From: Chondrus crispus
Lineage: Eukaryota > Rhodophyta > Florideophyceae > Gigartinales > Gigartinaceae
NCBI RefSeq assembly: GCF_000350225.1
Contig: NW_005179069.1
Location: forward strand, 19,012 to 83,011
Direction of reading: 5' to 3'
DNA length: 64,000 bases
Within the stretch, counting starts at the first letter, position 1, and each line of letters starts with the position of its first letter. Shown here piece after piece: positions 1 through 11,493 of this stretch. A program made the position numbers and the translations under genes. The notes under the pieces were generated by a model. It did no database searches and was not told the origin of the DNA. It saw only the letters and a program-made list of their open reading frames with translations.

Positions 1-1
1 T

Positions 2-94
2 TCAGTTCTCATTGAAGGCACGCTGACGAACAGTGCTCCTCCACCGTCAACCATCCCTGACTTGCTTAGTTTTGAACCGTTTCTCCTTGTCTAG
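2..94 (+). pseudogene. 3' end of a gene paralogous to the ORF at 17.85 kb
   Basis: The reading frame runs in from the window edge and stops at a TAG. Its residues (VLIEG, then TNSAPPPST) match the C-terminus of the ORF ending at 18293. The similarity continues past the stop codon to about base 175, against 18205-18385, so the 3' untranslated region was duplicated with the coding end. The two copies flank chromovirus A. The function is unknown. The piece is either the end of an intact gene outside the window or a duplicated fragment. Confidence 0.55.
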
Positions 95-717
95 CGTAAA
101 TCTCATCTTTTTAGTCGTCCTCAATTCCCAGCTTCATACAGTACGACTGCTCTTCGTTGCGCTAGCTGCTTACCTGTTACAATATGGTGCGAAGCATTGT
201 CGTTCTTACCACAACTTCCCCAATGGCATGTAGAGTGACAGTTCGATTCTCTCTGGCATGCATCAAGTAAGGGGAGATGAGCTAAGACGATATCATAATT
301 ACTGCGAACACCAAAACATCTGTGCATCTCTCGTTAGATCTGTTCCTGGTGTTGAGATCGTGACTTCATGCAGAGCATAAAAAATTGCCCTTTTGGTTCC
401 GTGCGTAGCATCTACACTCTGTAATACAGTATGCGTACTATCTCGATCCAGTTTTTGAGATTCTGTTAACAAAGCAAGCATGGCTGTGCCAAAAAATTTG
501 CGTGAGTACCTTTTCAGTTCTGTTCTGCTCTATTTAAAACTAAGGGAATTCAGGACATATTTTCAGATTGTAATTGACTCCGCCGTCGTCAAGAAGAGAA
601 ATCAACCCGGAAGAGGCATATTGCCCATTTGAACATTCTGGCAATCTGAAGAATTGCGTCATTGGTCTGTTAAAACTCCTTGACTCTTTTTAGTGTTAAT
701 TGGAAGGTGCACGTCTT

Positions 718-1065
718 TTATCGCTTGCATGTTGTCTTGCCTTTAATGCTTGATTTGGGAATAACCTCAGTATGACGAGATGTTCCCCTCTCTGAACAGT
801 AAGGTGTTACCAAGTTGTGTATCTCCAAATCTTCTTTCGTGCTAAAATAAGTCCTGCATTTGTTGCAGAATATGTTTTTCTTCGTACTTCCTATCTTCCT
901 ACGGGAGCCTTCTGTAGATCTTGCACCTCTAGTGACCATGTCGAATTGCTGTATTTGCTTCCTAAAGTTTCTTAGAGGTAACACTGAATTCCTGTACAGA
1001 TGTTTCCCTGTTTTATGTAATGCCAATGAATGTTGCTGGGAGTAATTTTCATCATGAGCATTCCT
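718..1065 (-). pseudogene. Possible zinc-finger protein fragment (C2HC-like)
   Basis: The open frame has no ATG near its upstream end and is bounded by a TAA just above 1065, so it is at best an exon or a remnant. Its centre reads C-N-K-C, twelve residues, then H-N-L-V-T-P-Y-C: a C-X2-C-X12-H-X6-C pattern resembling a classical zinc finger whose last histidine is a cysteine. Lys/Arg-rich stretches lie on both sides, as in nucleic-acid-binding proteins. No neighbour supports a function. A chance ORF is a real alternative. Confidence 0.3.
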
Positions 1066-2455
1066 TTATATGCTGTTCAAGAGGAGGTGGGAACGAGCAT
1101 TATGCTGCTTCATGTGCACACCTGTGTATCCATACAAGGATACGTTTGGAATAGAGCTGAAATAGACGCTGTCCAATATCTCCATTTCGACGTGTGATAG
1201 CGCAACTAAAAATGAATGTCACGTCTCTGGACAGGCCGTTAACCGCTTATGAGACAGTTCGGCTTGGGTTTGGCAAGCCCAACACGTTATTGTGATATAT
1301 GAAAATATTCACGTTTGTTTCGTTAAAATTTTGATTTTCACACTTGACTAGTCTCTAAAACCATGAAACCATGAAGTGGTGTGGAGAAAGTAACAACCGG
1401 TCGGGGGATCGGAACGAAAAAAGTGAAAAGCTGACTTTTCGGTCACGCTATTGTTCGCAATCGAAGAAATCTAGCCAGTGCCTCGCAGTTTTTGGAGATT
1501 TCTATGTTATTCCGTTGCGCATTTTCACACGACCAACCCATCAGTTCATGTTCAGGTGATAAACCAAACGTTAAATTTAAAGCGTCACGGAACGAATATT
1601 AGATGTGGAGGGAATGTTGCCAAAGTTTTTCAGCTCAAGCTTATGCTTGCTGTAGGAGAGACTCAAGACCGTAGTCATGTTTACTGAGGGAAGGACCGAC
1701 GGCGGTGTTAAGTACCGTGGGGGTGCTATGTACACGTGTAACATACGACACAGATAGCCCTGCCCAAGCAGGTCTGGGGCCTTTGTCGGGTCAAAGTTGG
1801 CCACTAAAACCGGCACCAGAGGCGCGAAGGGTGTTTTCACTGAGATTGGGCTATGTCTACTCAGCTACTTTCTAACATGCGTGAGTGCCCCCCATCATCA
1901 TCTTGAAAATATCCTGCTCGAGCTCGGGCGCGCTACGGTTCATCTCTACTTTATCTGCTTACGTGAAGTGTCTTCTAACTGGAAGTATATTCCACCGAGT
2001 ATAATACCTCCTAAAGAATGGGGTACAGATCGTCTGCCTTCTCGGCTGAAGACGAGAATCGCTTCAATGATGTCGTAGAAACCAAACCCGTAAGCGTCAA
2101 TTGTAAGCAGGTCCGGTTTTCACTCCTAATGATGCAGTAAGTTGAGATTACTGCTGTCGCAAATTGATATCGACTGGTTTTGGAGGCCGTATATGATGCA
2201 ATGCTGTACGGTGTTGGCGTCTTTAGTCTTGTCGTGACGGCGATAGATTACAAAACACAGTAGTAGCTCCACATGAGAATACAGTAACACCTCATCCTGC
2301 GTTGCTGTGGTGGAGCATTTGCTTTGTCCCGCCCTCTACGCAATGATGGTGAAAATAGTGCATGAGGGGAGGCAACACAGTGTCGTATAAATAGTGCTGC
2401 TGGCAGGCGAACAAATCGCAAAGGGTTGGCAGCCAAGTAAAAAACAAGACAAGAG
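1066..2455. other. No recognisable gene
   Basis: Only short, unconvincing ORFs are present. I see no transposon termini, tRNA-like folds or known protein motifs. The right edge is the target site of chromovirus A. Confidence 0.5.
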
Positions 2456-2460
2456 AGTGC

Positions 2461-3051
2461 TGTGGCATATCCCCCTCCCGGAATTAGATTTAGATTAGAT
2501 TTGCAGCTGTAGAGCCCGAGCTCTACAGTACCTCAGCCCGCGCGCACACGTGTAGTGTCAGTCCCGACGGCTGACAGTATTACAGTGCAGGCCGACCTGC
2601 ACTACGGTAGCACACTACAGTACATCGGTACTGTAGTGTCATGATAGATAATTGTGTACATTAAATATGAGCGGACCGCCGGCGGTGGAGGGGGGACAAG
2701 CACGGACTTGTCAAGGATTCTCCACCTTGGTCCGCCCGCTTACTTTTAGGTACTTCCGTCCGTTTTACCTAAGAGTCGCACCGCGCGCGGGTTGAGGACG
2801 CGCGTAGCACGCCCACGAGCCGGCTCCGCCTCCGCCCGTCGGTACTGGATCGTCACCCAGTACCGCTCCAGGGCGTCGAGGCGTAGAACCGCTCGCGCGT
2901 GCGCGCGTCCTCCCCGATCCCGCTCTACCACCGCTACCTCGAGCCCGTGCTCGGTACCGTGGGTGGGCCGTGCTTCTGTCTTCCCGCCGATCGGGGTCTT
3001 CCCGAACTGTCAGTACTCACCCCCCTCGTCGTTGGGGGTGATTATACTACA
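2461..3051 (+). repeat. 5' LTR of chromovirus A
   Basis: The LTR is 591 bp and lies directly after target copy AGTGC. Its upstream part is a row of hairpins: arms CTGTAGAGC/GCTCTACAG with loop CCGA at about 2508-2530; TGTCAGTC/GGCTGACA around CCGAC; AGTGCAGG/CCTGCACT around CCGA; and ACACTACAGTAC/GTACTGTAGTGT around ATCG at about 2612-2640. A TATA-like ATTAAATA follows, then a GACAAG/CTTGTC hairpin near 2696-2712 that would lie in the RNA leader. Confidence 0.95.
2650..2668 (+). promoter_or_regulatory. Probable core promoter (TATA-like) of the chromovirus A LTR
   Basis: AATTGTGTACATTAAATA sits directly after the LTR hairpin row. The second chromovirus, whose LTR is otherwise diverged, has AATTGTATATTAAA at the same place, and the 3' LTR repeats it at 16923-16941. 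Shared position plus the TATTAAA/ATTAAA core suggests the start of the genomic transcript. Function is inferred. Confidence 0.5.
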
Positions 3052-3052
3052 G

Positions 3053-3069
3053 TGGTCTCCCGACCTAGA
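3053..3069 (+). other. Primer-binding site of chromovirus A
   Basis: TGGTCTCCCGACCTAGA begins one base after the LTR. Its complement ends in CCA, and position 61 would be the C expected in a tRNA T-arm, so it reads as the 3' end of a tRNA. The identical 17 bases follow the 5' LTR of chromovirus B. I cannot name the tRNA. Confidence 0.8.
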
Positions 3070-3128
3070 AGACTCTCACGATCGAACCGAGAAGACTATC
3101 GTTTACCTCCGCGTCCGTACGCGTCGAG

Positions 3129-5690
3129 ATGAGTGGCGAATATCCCACCTCGATTCGCTCGGAGCCCGCCGATGTGCGAGAGGCCGCGCTCCGCGTCCGA
3201 GTCGGCGACGGCGACGCTGGTCCCCGAGACCGCGAACCGTCGCCCGACTTCTCCGAAGGACGCGCTCGTGCGATGTACGATCGCATCGCGGAGTATATCG
3301 AAGATGTCCGAACATTCCTCCGTATCGACGTCTCCGACAGCGTCTACGCCCGCTGTATGGATGAGTTGCGCTCCCTCCGCTAAGGAAGGTTTGAGCGCGT
3401 AACTCAGTCTTTGGAGAACCTGCGCGCTCTCGTCGACCAGCTACAGTCCCGTTTGGTACTGGTCGAAGAGGCGCGCATCGATTCCCCCGCCATGAACGTT
3501 GCGGGTCGACCCGCGAGTGCAAACTCCGGGGTCCGACGCGACCCACAACCCTTCCCATCAGCCGAACAGATGGGAGCGTTCGCGCACATGGCGGCGGAGC
3601 TCAACTCAACGCGCCGCCGTGCCCGTGAGATGGAACAAACCTCGGCCGAGAGGCCGCCCGGAGCCCCCTCGAGTGGGCCCGGTGCCACTGTTCCTCCGGG
3701 CGCATCCGGAGCGCAGGAGTGGCCCCCGACTGGAGCCGTCACCAGTCGGAGGGCGGAGGACATCAAGCCGACGGCGGACGCGAACTTCGCGTCCGAGACT
3801 CAGGCCCTGCCGTATGCATCCGGAAGCATGCGGCAGTCCCGACGGGTACCGGACGAACCCGACCGTGGCCGTGGAGGAGTCGCCCGCGGATCAGGGGAAC
3901 CGATTCTCCCCTTCGATCCTCGCTGGGGCGGCTACCAGCCAGCGGATCTTACCGCGCATCCCGGCCCCGTCGACGTCCGAACGTTGCCCGTCACGCCGTT
4001 CGGAACATTGGGCCCCGTCGAACCCGGGCTCGAGCCCGTCCACACCATGATACAGGAGTTCAGCGCCGTCGCTAACTACCGCATGTATCGGTTGGACAAC
4101 ACCTCGAGGCTCGTTACCTCGGGTGACGCGGGACGGATCGCGAAGTACGTCCAACGCTGCCGTGGGCTCCGTCCCACGATGAAGAGCTTCGACGGTACTG
4201 ACGCGATTCAGTTGCTCCCGTTTCTGAAGGATATCCGGATAACCTTCAATGCCCAGCACCTGACCGAAGGTGTGGCAATCCGTGTCTTCGCTCACTTCCT
4301 CGAGCGGGACGCGGAGCGGTTGTATACGAGTTACACCATTCGCGGCCTCCGCGCCGGCCAGCTCCACGACGACACGAGCTGGCCTGGCCTCGTCAACCAA
4401 TTTATCAAACGCTACCTAACCGACGACGTGTTGGGGGAAGCGTTTGACGCTGTCGCGTCGACGCGACAGCTTCCTCACGAAACCGAGAACACGTTCGCAG
4501 ACCGGCTGGAATCCGCCGCGTTCCAATGCACGGCCGTGTTCCCAGAACAAGCTCTCGCGCACTACTTCGTGCGCGGACTGTCCACTGCGACCCGGGCCGC
4601 AGTGGCAGAGACGATGCAAAGGTTGCCCGGACAACAGAAGACCGAACTCTCAACGATTCGCCGTATCGCAACGGCCGAGGGTACAACCTACCGCGCCCGT
4701 CGCGGGTTGCCGCTGCCGGACCCGAAGCCGGCAGCGAAGGGAGTCCGAACTCCAAGGTCACACGGAACGAGTTCGCCGGCGACCGCCCTCCACATTGGAG
4801 AAGATGAGTGGCAGGCCGACCCTGTCCTCATCACGCAAGGCTTCGACCGGGCAGGAGGCCGACCCCCTACGCCAGCTTCCACCGGTTCGACCGGAAGCTT
4901 CGCAACGGCATTCGCACACACGCCGAGGGCCACGGGTGGTCCGAACCACAACATGGCCGAGCTGGATATCTCCCGTCGAGAAGAAGACCGCGGGCTGCCT
5001 AACGTGCCTCGACTCACCGATGAGGAGGCACGCCACGCGGCGACTTTCGCGTCGACCGATGGCAGCGCGTACATTTGTTGGCTGTGCCGGACGTACGGCC
5101 ACGCCATGTACGCGTGCCCGTTCCTGTCGCCTGAACAACGTCAGTTCACGGCGTACAGGAACAACCGCTATCAGATGGAGACGCGCCCCGGAATGCGCAA
5201 TCTCATCCAGCAGTCTACGCGGGCAGACCGAGGCCCGCGTCGAGGTGACCCGAGCCGATCGGGTGGGGGCGTCCGTTTTGCCCCTCGTGAAGGCGGGTAC
5301 CGATACCCGGGGACCGATCAAAGGGATCGACGTGACCCTCGTCGGATGGATACGCGATATCCCCGTCGAGATGGGCGAGGCGACCGGGGCCGACCCCCGT
5401 TGCCCCAAGGGGTACAGGACGCCATCATGTACCGCCAAGACTGGGCTGGTGAGACGCACCCCCAGCCCACGGAAGGAGGCGGAGAGGAGCCCGTTCTCTC
5501 CGCCCCTCGAGTATTGCAACGGCCGGACGTTGCAATCCAAGGCCACGAAGTATCCGATTACTTCGTAGAAGATGGCCAGTCGGGGTGGGGAAACCGTCCC
5601 CATCCGCGCGGCCAAGGGCCCGTCGACGCGCTAGCTAACGATAGCCAAGCAAATAGCACTGACAGCTCGGGTAGTTCGAAAAACCCGTAA
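3129..5690 (+). pseudogene. gag: gag of chromovirus A, with one in-frame stop
   Basis: The gene encodes the capsid/nucleocapsid polyprotein of about 853 residues. The ATG at 3129 matches the ATG of the chromovirus B gag. A TAA at 3381-3383 stands where element B has a lysine AAA, and the same frame continues to the TAA at 5688, so a single nonsense substitution has broken it. The middle is a retrotransposon capsid domain; near 5077 a zinc knuckle C-W-L-C-R-T-Y-G-H-A-M-Y-A-C (CX2CX4HX4C) would bind RNA. An Arg/Gly/Asp-rich tail follows, ending in SGSSKNP. The end overlaps the frameshift site that leads into pol. Confidence 0.9.
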
Positions 5691-5726
5691 AGACGGTTAC
5701 GTTCGCGCGGTCGCGTGAACCGTCTT
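5678..5726 (+). promoter_or_regulatory. -1 ribosomal frameshift signal at the gag-pol junction (chromovirus A)
   Basis: In the gag frame the codons read TCG AAA AAC CCG TAA. The heptamer G-AAA-AAC (5678-5684) is one base from the canonical A-AAA-AAC, which element B has. Five bases later, starting on the last A of the stop codon, arms AAGACGGTT (5690-5698) and AACCGTCTT (5718-5726) form a 9-bp stem, with further ACG/CGT pairing inside. Slipping back one base enters the pol frame, which is open from here. Heptamer, 5-nt spacer and stem-loop are the standard parts of -1 frameshifting in retroelements. G at the first slip position may weaken it in this copy. Confidence 0.78.
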
Positions 5727-8700
5727 GTCAAACCAACCTTGACCCGCCCCTATTTGTCCCCGGCGGGGGAGGGGAATGTTTACCGATATTATTCCCCTCA
5801 ACCCTGCACAAGCGCACCGAGACACCCGTAAGCTCGGTGCGAAAGGACGAGGACGCTGAGGCAACCGTGAGCCCGGCGCACATGAAGGAAGGCACTGTGG
5901 CAACCGTGAGCCAAGTGCCTAACAAGAAGCGCATCGAACGCGCCAGCGGCCCGACCCAGGGGGAACCGGGGCCGCCAGAAGAATTCAAGCCGCGTACGAA
6001 CGCGACTTGTCGCGGGGACGCGGCCGACCGAAGGGCGCCCCGCGACCAAGGCCGAAGGACGCGGAAGAGAAGTCGGAATCGGCGCCGGCGGCCCAGGCGG
6101 AACGATCTCGCCGAGCCGGGCACGCCGAAGGTGGTCGACGGCGTCATTTGCCTTATGACTTCGAAGATTTACAACGTCCTCGGCTCGATAGCCACGGAGG
6201 GAAATGCCTTCAAGCCCCGCACGATCGCCGTTGATACGTGCTCAGGGTACAATCTGGTGAGGAAGGCGGACCTTCCTCCCGATTGGTCGCGGTACGTTAT
6301 CCGCGACGCGCCACTGCCCCGATTGGCAGGCGCGAATAGCAACCCGCTTAAGCTCTCGGCCGTCGTACGCCTGGCCGTGCGGTTGAGGAACACGACGTTT
6401 CGAATTCCGTTCGTCGTGGCGAACCAGCTCGCCGTGCCGGTCCTCCTTGGTACGGCCTTCATCGATACACACGTACGAAGTATCGACATCGAAGCTCAAC
6501 GGTTGGAGCTCCGCCAAGGTGGCTCCGTTGCCATCGTCGACGGGAAGGGCGAGCCGACTCCCCCAACCAGGCGGCACGGACGTCAGACAAGCCGGGCTGA
6601 CGCACGCGACGAAGCCCCGCAGGCGATCCGAATCGCCCGCTGGGTTACCATTCCCGCGAGGTCGCAGGCCCGTGTGCGCGTCACCACGGCGGGGAGGGGC
6701 CTCGTGTTTATGGAGCCGAAGCCATCACTCCAACACCGACATGGAGTGAGGCTGACGAACGGCGTCGCCGAGGTCCTGCCGAACCAGACCTTCGACGTCA
6801 TCGTCGCGAACTTTTCGCGACGGGAAAGGCGGCTTCCGAAACACACCGTTGTGGGATAAGCTAAACGCAACCCCCTCGCAATCCTGACGCCTGAACGCCG
6901 CGTCGCCGAGGGGATCGCGCACGCGCTACACCTCACCGACTTGACCGATCAAGTCGGAACGGCAGGAGCTGGTCGACCAGGCTCCGCCCAGGGGGCAACC
7001 GTTGAGGAGAGAGGAGCCAGTACGGACGGCCGACTGGTGAAGTGCCCGCCGCCGGAAGGGGGCACTGCACCCGCCTCTAAAAAGGATCCCGAAAATCCGC
7101 CCGAGGATTGGGAAAGAGAAATCGACTTGTCATACGTCGATAGTGACAAGTTCCGGGGCCACGTGCTCGAGATGCTCCGTAAGCACTCGAGTCTGTGGAG
7201 CGGGGCGCTCGGAACGATCCGAGCGACCGAACACCGCATTCCCCTCGAACCGGGTACGAAGCCGATACGTTCAATGCCCTACCGAAAGGGGCCGGCTATG
7301 CGTGAGATGGTCGCCAAGGAAGTCGACAAAATGTTGAACGCAGGGGTAATCGAACCCGCGAGCACCGAGTGGGCGTCCCCCGTGGTGCTCGTACCGAAGA
7401 AAGACGGCTCTCTTCGGTTCTGCGTGGACTACCGGCGTCTCAACGCAAAGACGGCAACAGATTCGTATCCGCTACCCCGGATGGACGACTGCATCGATTC
7501 GCTCGGAGATGCAGCCGTCTTTACGACGTTGGATTGCAATTCTGGTTATTGGCAGATCCCCGTGGCTCCGGAAGACCGGGACAAGACCACGTTCACTACG
7601 CATATGGGAACGTTTCGCCATTTGCGTATGCCGTTCGGGCTAAAAGGGGCACCGGCCACCTTCCAACGTGCCCTCGACATCATCCTATCTGGCGTCCGAT
7701 GGCAGATATGCCTCGTCTACCTGGATGATGTCATCGTGTTCTCCCGTACGCACGGAGAACACGCGAAGCATCTCGACACTGTCTTGAGCTTGTTGAGGAG
7801 CGCCGGAATCTCCCTCAAGCTCAAGAAGTGTAGCTTCTTCCAACCGAAGGTGCATTACTTGGGGCACGTCATTTCCACAGGTAAGCTGAGCGTCGCCGAA
7901 GCAGCGGCGGACGCCTTCAAGACGTTCACGTTTCCGAGGACGTTGACGCAGGTGCGCTCGTACCTCGGAGCGTGCAACGTCTACCGCCGCTTCGTGAAGG
8001 GGTTCGCGAAAATTGCGCGCCCATTAACGGACATGACGCGCAAGGACGCGGACCCCAACTTCGACGACCCGACCGAGCTGCAACTTCAAGCGTTCGAAGC
8101 GTTGAAGGAGCGGATGATTTCCCCGCCGATCCTAGCATTGCCGCGGTACGGTCGGCCGTACATGATCGACACTGATGCTAGTGCCTATCAACTGGGCTGT
8201 ACGTTGCTCCAGAAACACGAAGGCGCCAACGACTGGCGCCCCGTGGGGTATTGGTCGTACTCACTGTCCGATAGTGAGCGCAACTACAGCGCTACGGAAC
8301 GCGAGTGCTTTGCCGTAGTGTGGGCCGTACGCACACTACGGCCGTACATCAAAGGTACCAAGTTCACCGTCCGGACGGACCATGATGCCCTCCGATGGCT
8401 TATGTCCCTCACGGAGAGCTCCGGAAGGCTTACCCGGTGGCGACTGCGGTTGGCGGAATACGACTTCACCATCCAGTACTGCCCCGGGCGCGTGCACCAG
8501 GTGCCCGATGCCCTGTCACGCCTCGTGTCGCCAAGAGTCACCGACGACCCTCGCCCAGTCGTCGAGGTGGATGACGACATTCCCACCTTCGATGCCGGTA
8601 CGACCGTCCGTGACATGTCGGACGAGCTCGCGGACCACGTCTGTACCGCGAGCTGCGATCACAAGGCCGTCCATGTCTTCGTGAAAACAAGGAACCAAGC

Positions 8701-10390
8701 CGGATCGCGAAGAGGGTCGCGCGTCCGTACGCGCGACGAGCCGAGGGGCGACGACGAGGCCCCCGCTCTTGAAGGACCCACCTCGTTCTGGAAGGAGAAC
8801 GACGAGTTCGACGCTGTCGACATCGAGCGCGCCGGACAACCCGAAGTTGGCGCGCCCGCCTCCACGGTCGCCCCTCCGCAGGACGACCTTCTGGCCCCTC
8901 TTACGCTAGAGGAGGTAGCCGAAGAGCAACGCGTGGATGACTTCTGCCAGACCGTACTGGCACGACAGTCAGAGTCCCGGGACTCCGCGTTCTTCGAAGA
9001 CCACCACGGGGTGCTCAAACGGAGACACCCCTTCGACCCTGACATCGTGCAGGTCGTGGTGCCACGGACGCTACGGGCTCGGCTTCTCCAGCTCTGCCAC
9101 ACACCAACCATCGCAGGACACCCGGGCCAGAACCGTATGTACTTCGCGCTCCGTCGCGCGTACTACTGGCCCCATCTCGCTGCAGATGTCGCAGCTACGG
9201 TGCGAGGGTGCCGAACATGCGCGATGAACCGTGTTAAGTTGCGGAAACACCTCAACCGTTTGAAGTTGTTTCCGGCAACACGGCCGCTTGAGAGCCTCGC
9301 CATCGACATCTTGGGACCGCTACCCAAGACGAAGGCCGGGAAACGGTTCCTTCTCGTAATTACGGATCGTTTCACCAAGCTGACTCAAGTTGTGGCACGG
9401 CGGACCGTAACCGCGTACACGGTAGCCGTCGCGTTCTGCGACGCGTGGGTATTTAAATACGGCGTCCCACGCTCGCTACTGTCGGATAACGGACCGCAGT
9501 TTAACGCGAAGTTCTTCCACAGCACGTGCCGTGTCCTGGGGGTGACGAACTTGTACACTTCGGCGTACCACCCCCAGACGAACGGGCAGGTCGAGCGATA
9601 CAACCGGACGATCGCTTCGATGTTACGGAATTACGTCGGCGAACATCAGGACGACTGGGACGTGTACGTGGGGCCGCTCACGTACGCGTACAACTCCCAC
9701 GTACATCGTACGACGAGTACCGCGCCCTTCGAGCTCGTCCTCAGCCCACCCCCGCCGGAGTTCTCTCTACGTAGAGCCGACGGTGACGCGCCCCCGTCCG
9801 ACAGGGGCAGCGCGCGCGCTGAGTTCCTCAAGACGTTGGACGACACGATCCAGAAGGCGTACGGGAGCCTGCATCGGACGCAGGCTCGGTACAAGCGCGA
9901 CTTCGATAAGCGCGTCAGACGGTTCAACGCACGTATCAAGCCAGGTAATTACGTCTACCTGAACCCCACCGATGGGGCAAAGACGTCTAACAAGCTCGCG
10001 TCGCCCGCCGTTGGGCCATACCGCGTATTCTCCAACGACCGGCGAACCATCACGATCGATCGTGATGGTGTCACCGAGCGCGTCTCCGCAGACCGCTGCC
10101 TGTACGCGCCACCACCGACGGGCGCGCCACGGGCGAGTACGACAGCCCCAAGCGACCTTGCCGACAAGGTCACCGAGGGCACGCAGTATGCCGTGGAACG
10201 ATTACTCCGGCATCGAGCCATGGAGGACGGAACAATCGAGTTCCTCATCAAGTGGGCGGATTACGACACGCCCACATGGACCGCCCGGACTCACGTTCCG
10301 GAGGAGTTGGTGTCTCGTTACGCCCAACGCCTCCAGAGACGCACCGGCAGGAACCTCACGTCTGACGTGAACGCGGACGTTCACGCTTGA
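5684..10390 (+). pseudogene. pol: pol of chromovirus A: protease, RT, RNase H, integrase, chromodomain; one stop
   Basis: The gene encodes the enzymes that copy the RNA and insert the DNA, read as Gag-Pol in the -1 frame (1,568 codons). In order: an Arg-rich linker (RRTRKR, RRRRPRR); aspartic protease with DTCSG near 6233; reverse transcriptase with YLDD near 7718; RNase H near 8160-8520; integrase with an HHCC zinc domain and D, D, E at about 9305, 9486 and 9590; a GPY module (AVGPYRV); and a chromodomain with FLIKWADYDTPTW that may steer insertion to marked histones. A TAA at 6857-6859 replaces the tyrosine TAC of element B; the frame is otherwise open. A GTG at 5837 and an ATG at 5882 are possible internal starts, but the frame is open back into gag, so frameshifting explains it better. 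Confidence 0.93.
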
Positions 10391-10410
10391 GAGGGGGGCC
10401 CTCAACCGCT
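10367..10410 (+). repeat. Pol-end hairpin and internal purine tract, upstream copy (A)
   Basis: Arms GTGAACG/CGTTCAC close a CGGA loop within the last codons of pol. The stop in CTTGA and a purine run GAGGGGGGCC follow, then CTCAACCGCT. The same order (GTGGACG/CGTCCAC, CTTGA, G8, CC) recurs at 16667-16700 just before the 3' LTR. Element B has both copies too. The purine run may be an old or second plus-strand primer site. Confidence 0.7.
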
Positions 10411-11265
10411 TCGTTACGGTTGACGTGAGAACCGCACAGAAGTCAAGCCGTATTTGACTCCCAAAACCCAAGAACGCACGACGTAAAGGCGAGGCAGTAC
10501 GGACTGCTAGCAAGGATCTCGACCCCGCAGTGACCGACGATACGAGAACGCAGAGCTCGAAGGGGAGTCGAATACCCCTTCCGGAGCTGAAAGGTCGGAC
10601 ACCCCCCCCCGAACAGGGTCACCGGACGTTCCGTTAAGTCCGATCATCGCGGCGAGGGGAGGTCCAACGACTGAGGCAACCCCAATGGAATCACGGGACC
10701 CCTTGGAATAATAGTGGAGAGGAGCTGAAACGCGGGGCGTAGAGACCGAGAGTCACTGTGGCTCGTGAGGATGGGGGTCCCAAATGAGACAACGAGCAGC
10801 TCCGCCAACGGCTAATACGCGAAAATTGGGGCAAGGAGAAAACTACACTGTCATACCCCCGACCCGGTCTCGACAGCACTACCGGCGGATGAGGTGTGAA
10901 AAAAATGAGAAGAAATGGGGACACTTGTCGTACAGTGCCGCAACCCCACGCAGCGCCCCGCTCGCTCGGTGTCAATCCGCCACCCCGGGAATGGAAAAAT
11001 TAACGGAAAATTAATCGAAAAAAAGGGCAACTCACGTGAGCGAACGTACGCACGTCGGCATACGAGACACGCAATGCCCCGCGGGATACTGTACGAATCA
11101 CCACCGCCGTCTGTTGCGCCTAATGAAGTGACGACTTCATAGTGGTAGAACGCTGTGCCACACCTCGACTCGGCTCGTTGCGCACCGACACCGCGCACAA
11201 CCCCTGGGCCGACCGCAATACCGCTCAGGAAGCCTGTTGGACACCGGCCTTCTTTCCCCGCTCCG
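10411..11265. other. Spacer after pol, no gene recognised
   Basis: GC-rich interior sequence of chromovirus A. Overlapping ORFs on several frames look like composition artefacts. I see no protein motif. Confidence 0.5.
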
Positions 11266-11493
11266 CGCGTCTTGCGCGTCCGCGCCCTCGCCCTCGAAGG
11301 GCGAGGGGCGCCAAGAAGGAGACGCGTCTTGCGCGTCCGCGCCCTCGCCCTCGAAGGGCGAGGGGCGCAAAGAAGGAGACGCGTGTTGCGCGTCCGCGCC
11401 CTCGCCCTCGAAGGGCGAGGGGCGCCAAGAAGGAGACGCGTGTTGCGCGTCCGCGCCCTCGCCCCCGAAGGGCGAGGGGCGCGAGGCATAAGA
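11266..11493 (+). repeat. Four tandem 57-bp repeats, each with a perfect hairpin
   Basis: Unit starts are at 11266, 11323, 11380 and 11437; the last unit decays in its final bases. Each contains CCCTCGCCC, a TCGAA loop and GGGCGAGGG, a perfect 9-bp stem. A degenerate fifth hairpin (CCCTCGCCA/TGGCAAGGG) follows near 11513-11536. The unit is 19 codons long, so it keeps any frame open and produces long but repetitive ORFs that I do not call genes. Element B shows no such array at the matching place. Confidence 0.9.

Noticed and set aside
2792..3364. 190-codon plus-strand ORF in the 5' LTR and leader
   Set aside because: Arg-rich, repeated only because the LTR is repeated, and overlaps the gag start in another frame.
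4758..5615. 285-codon minus-strand ORF opposite gag of chromovirus A
   Set aside because: GC-rich shadow of the gag frame; Arg/Ser/Pro-heavy, no counterpart at the same length in element B, no motif.
11266..11493. Regular repeats resembling a CRISPR array
   Set aside because: Units are directly tandem with no unique spacers, and the window is eukaryotic.
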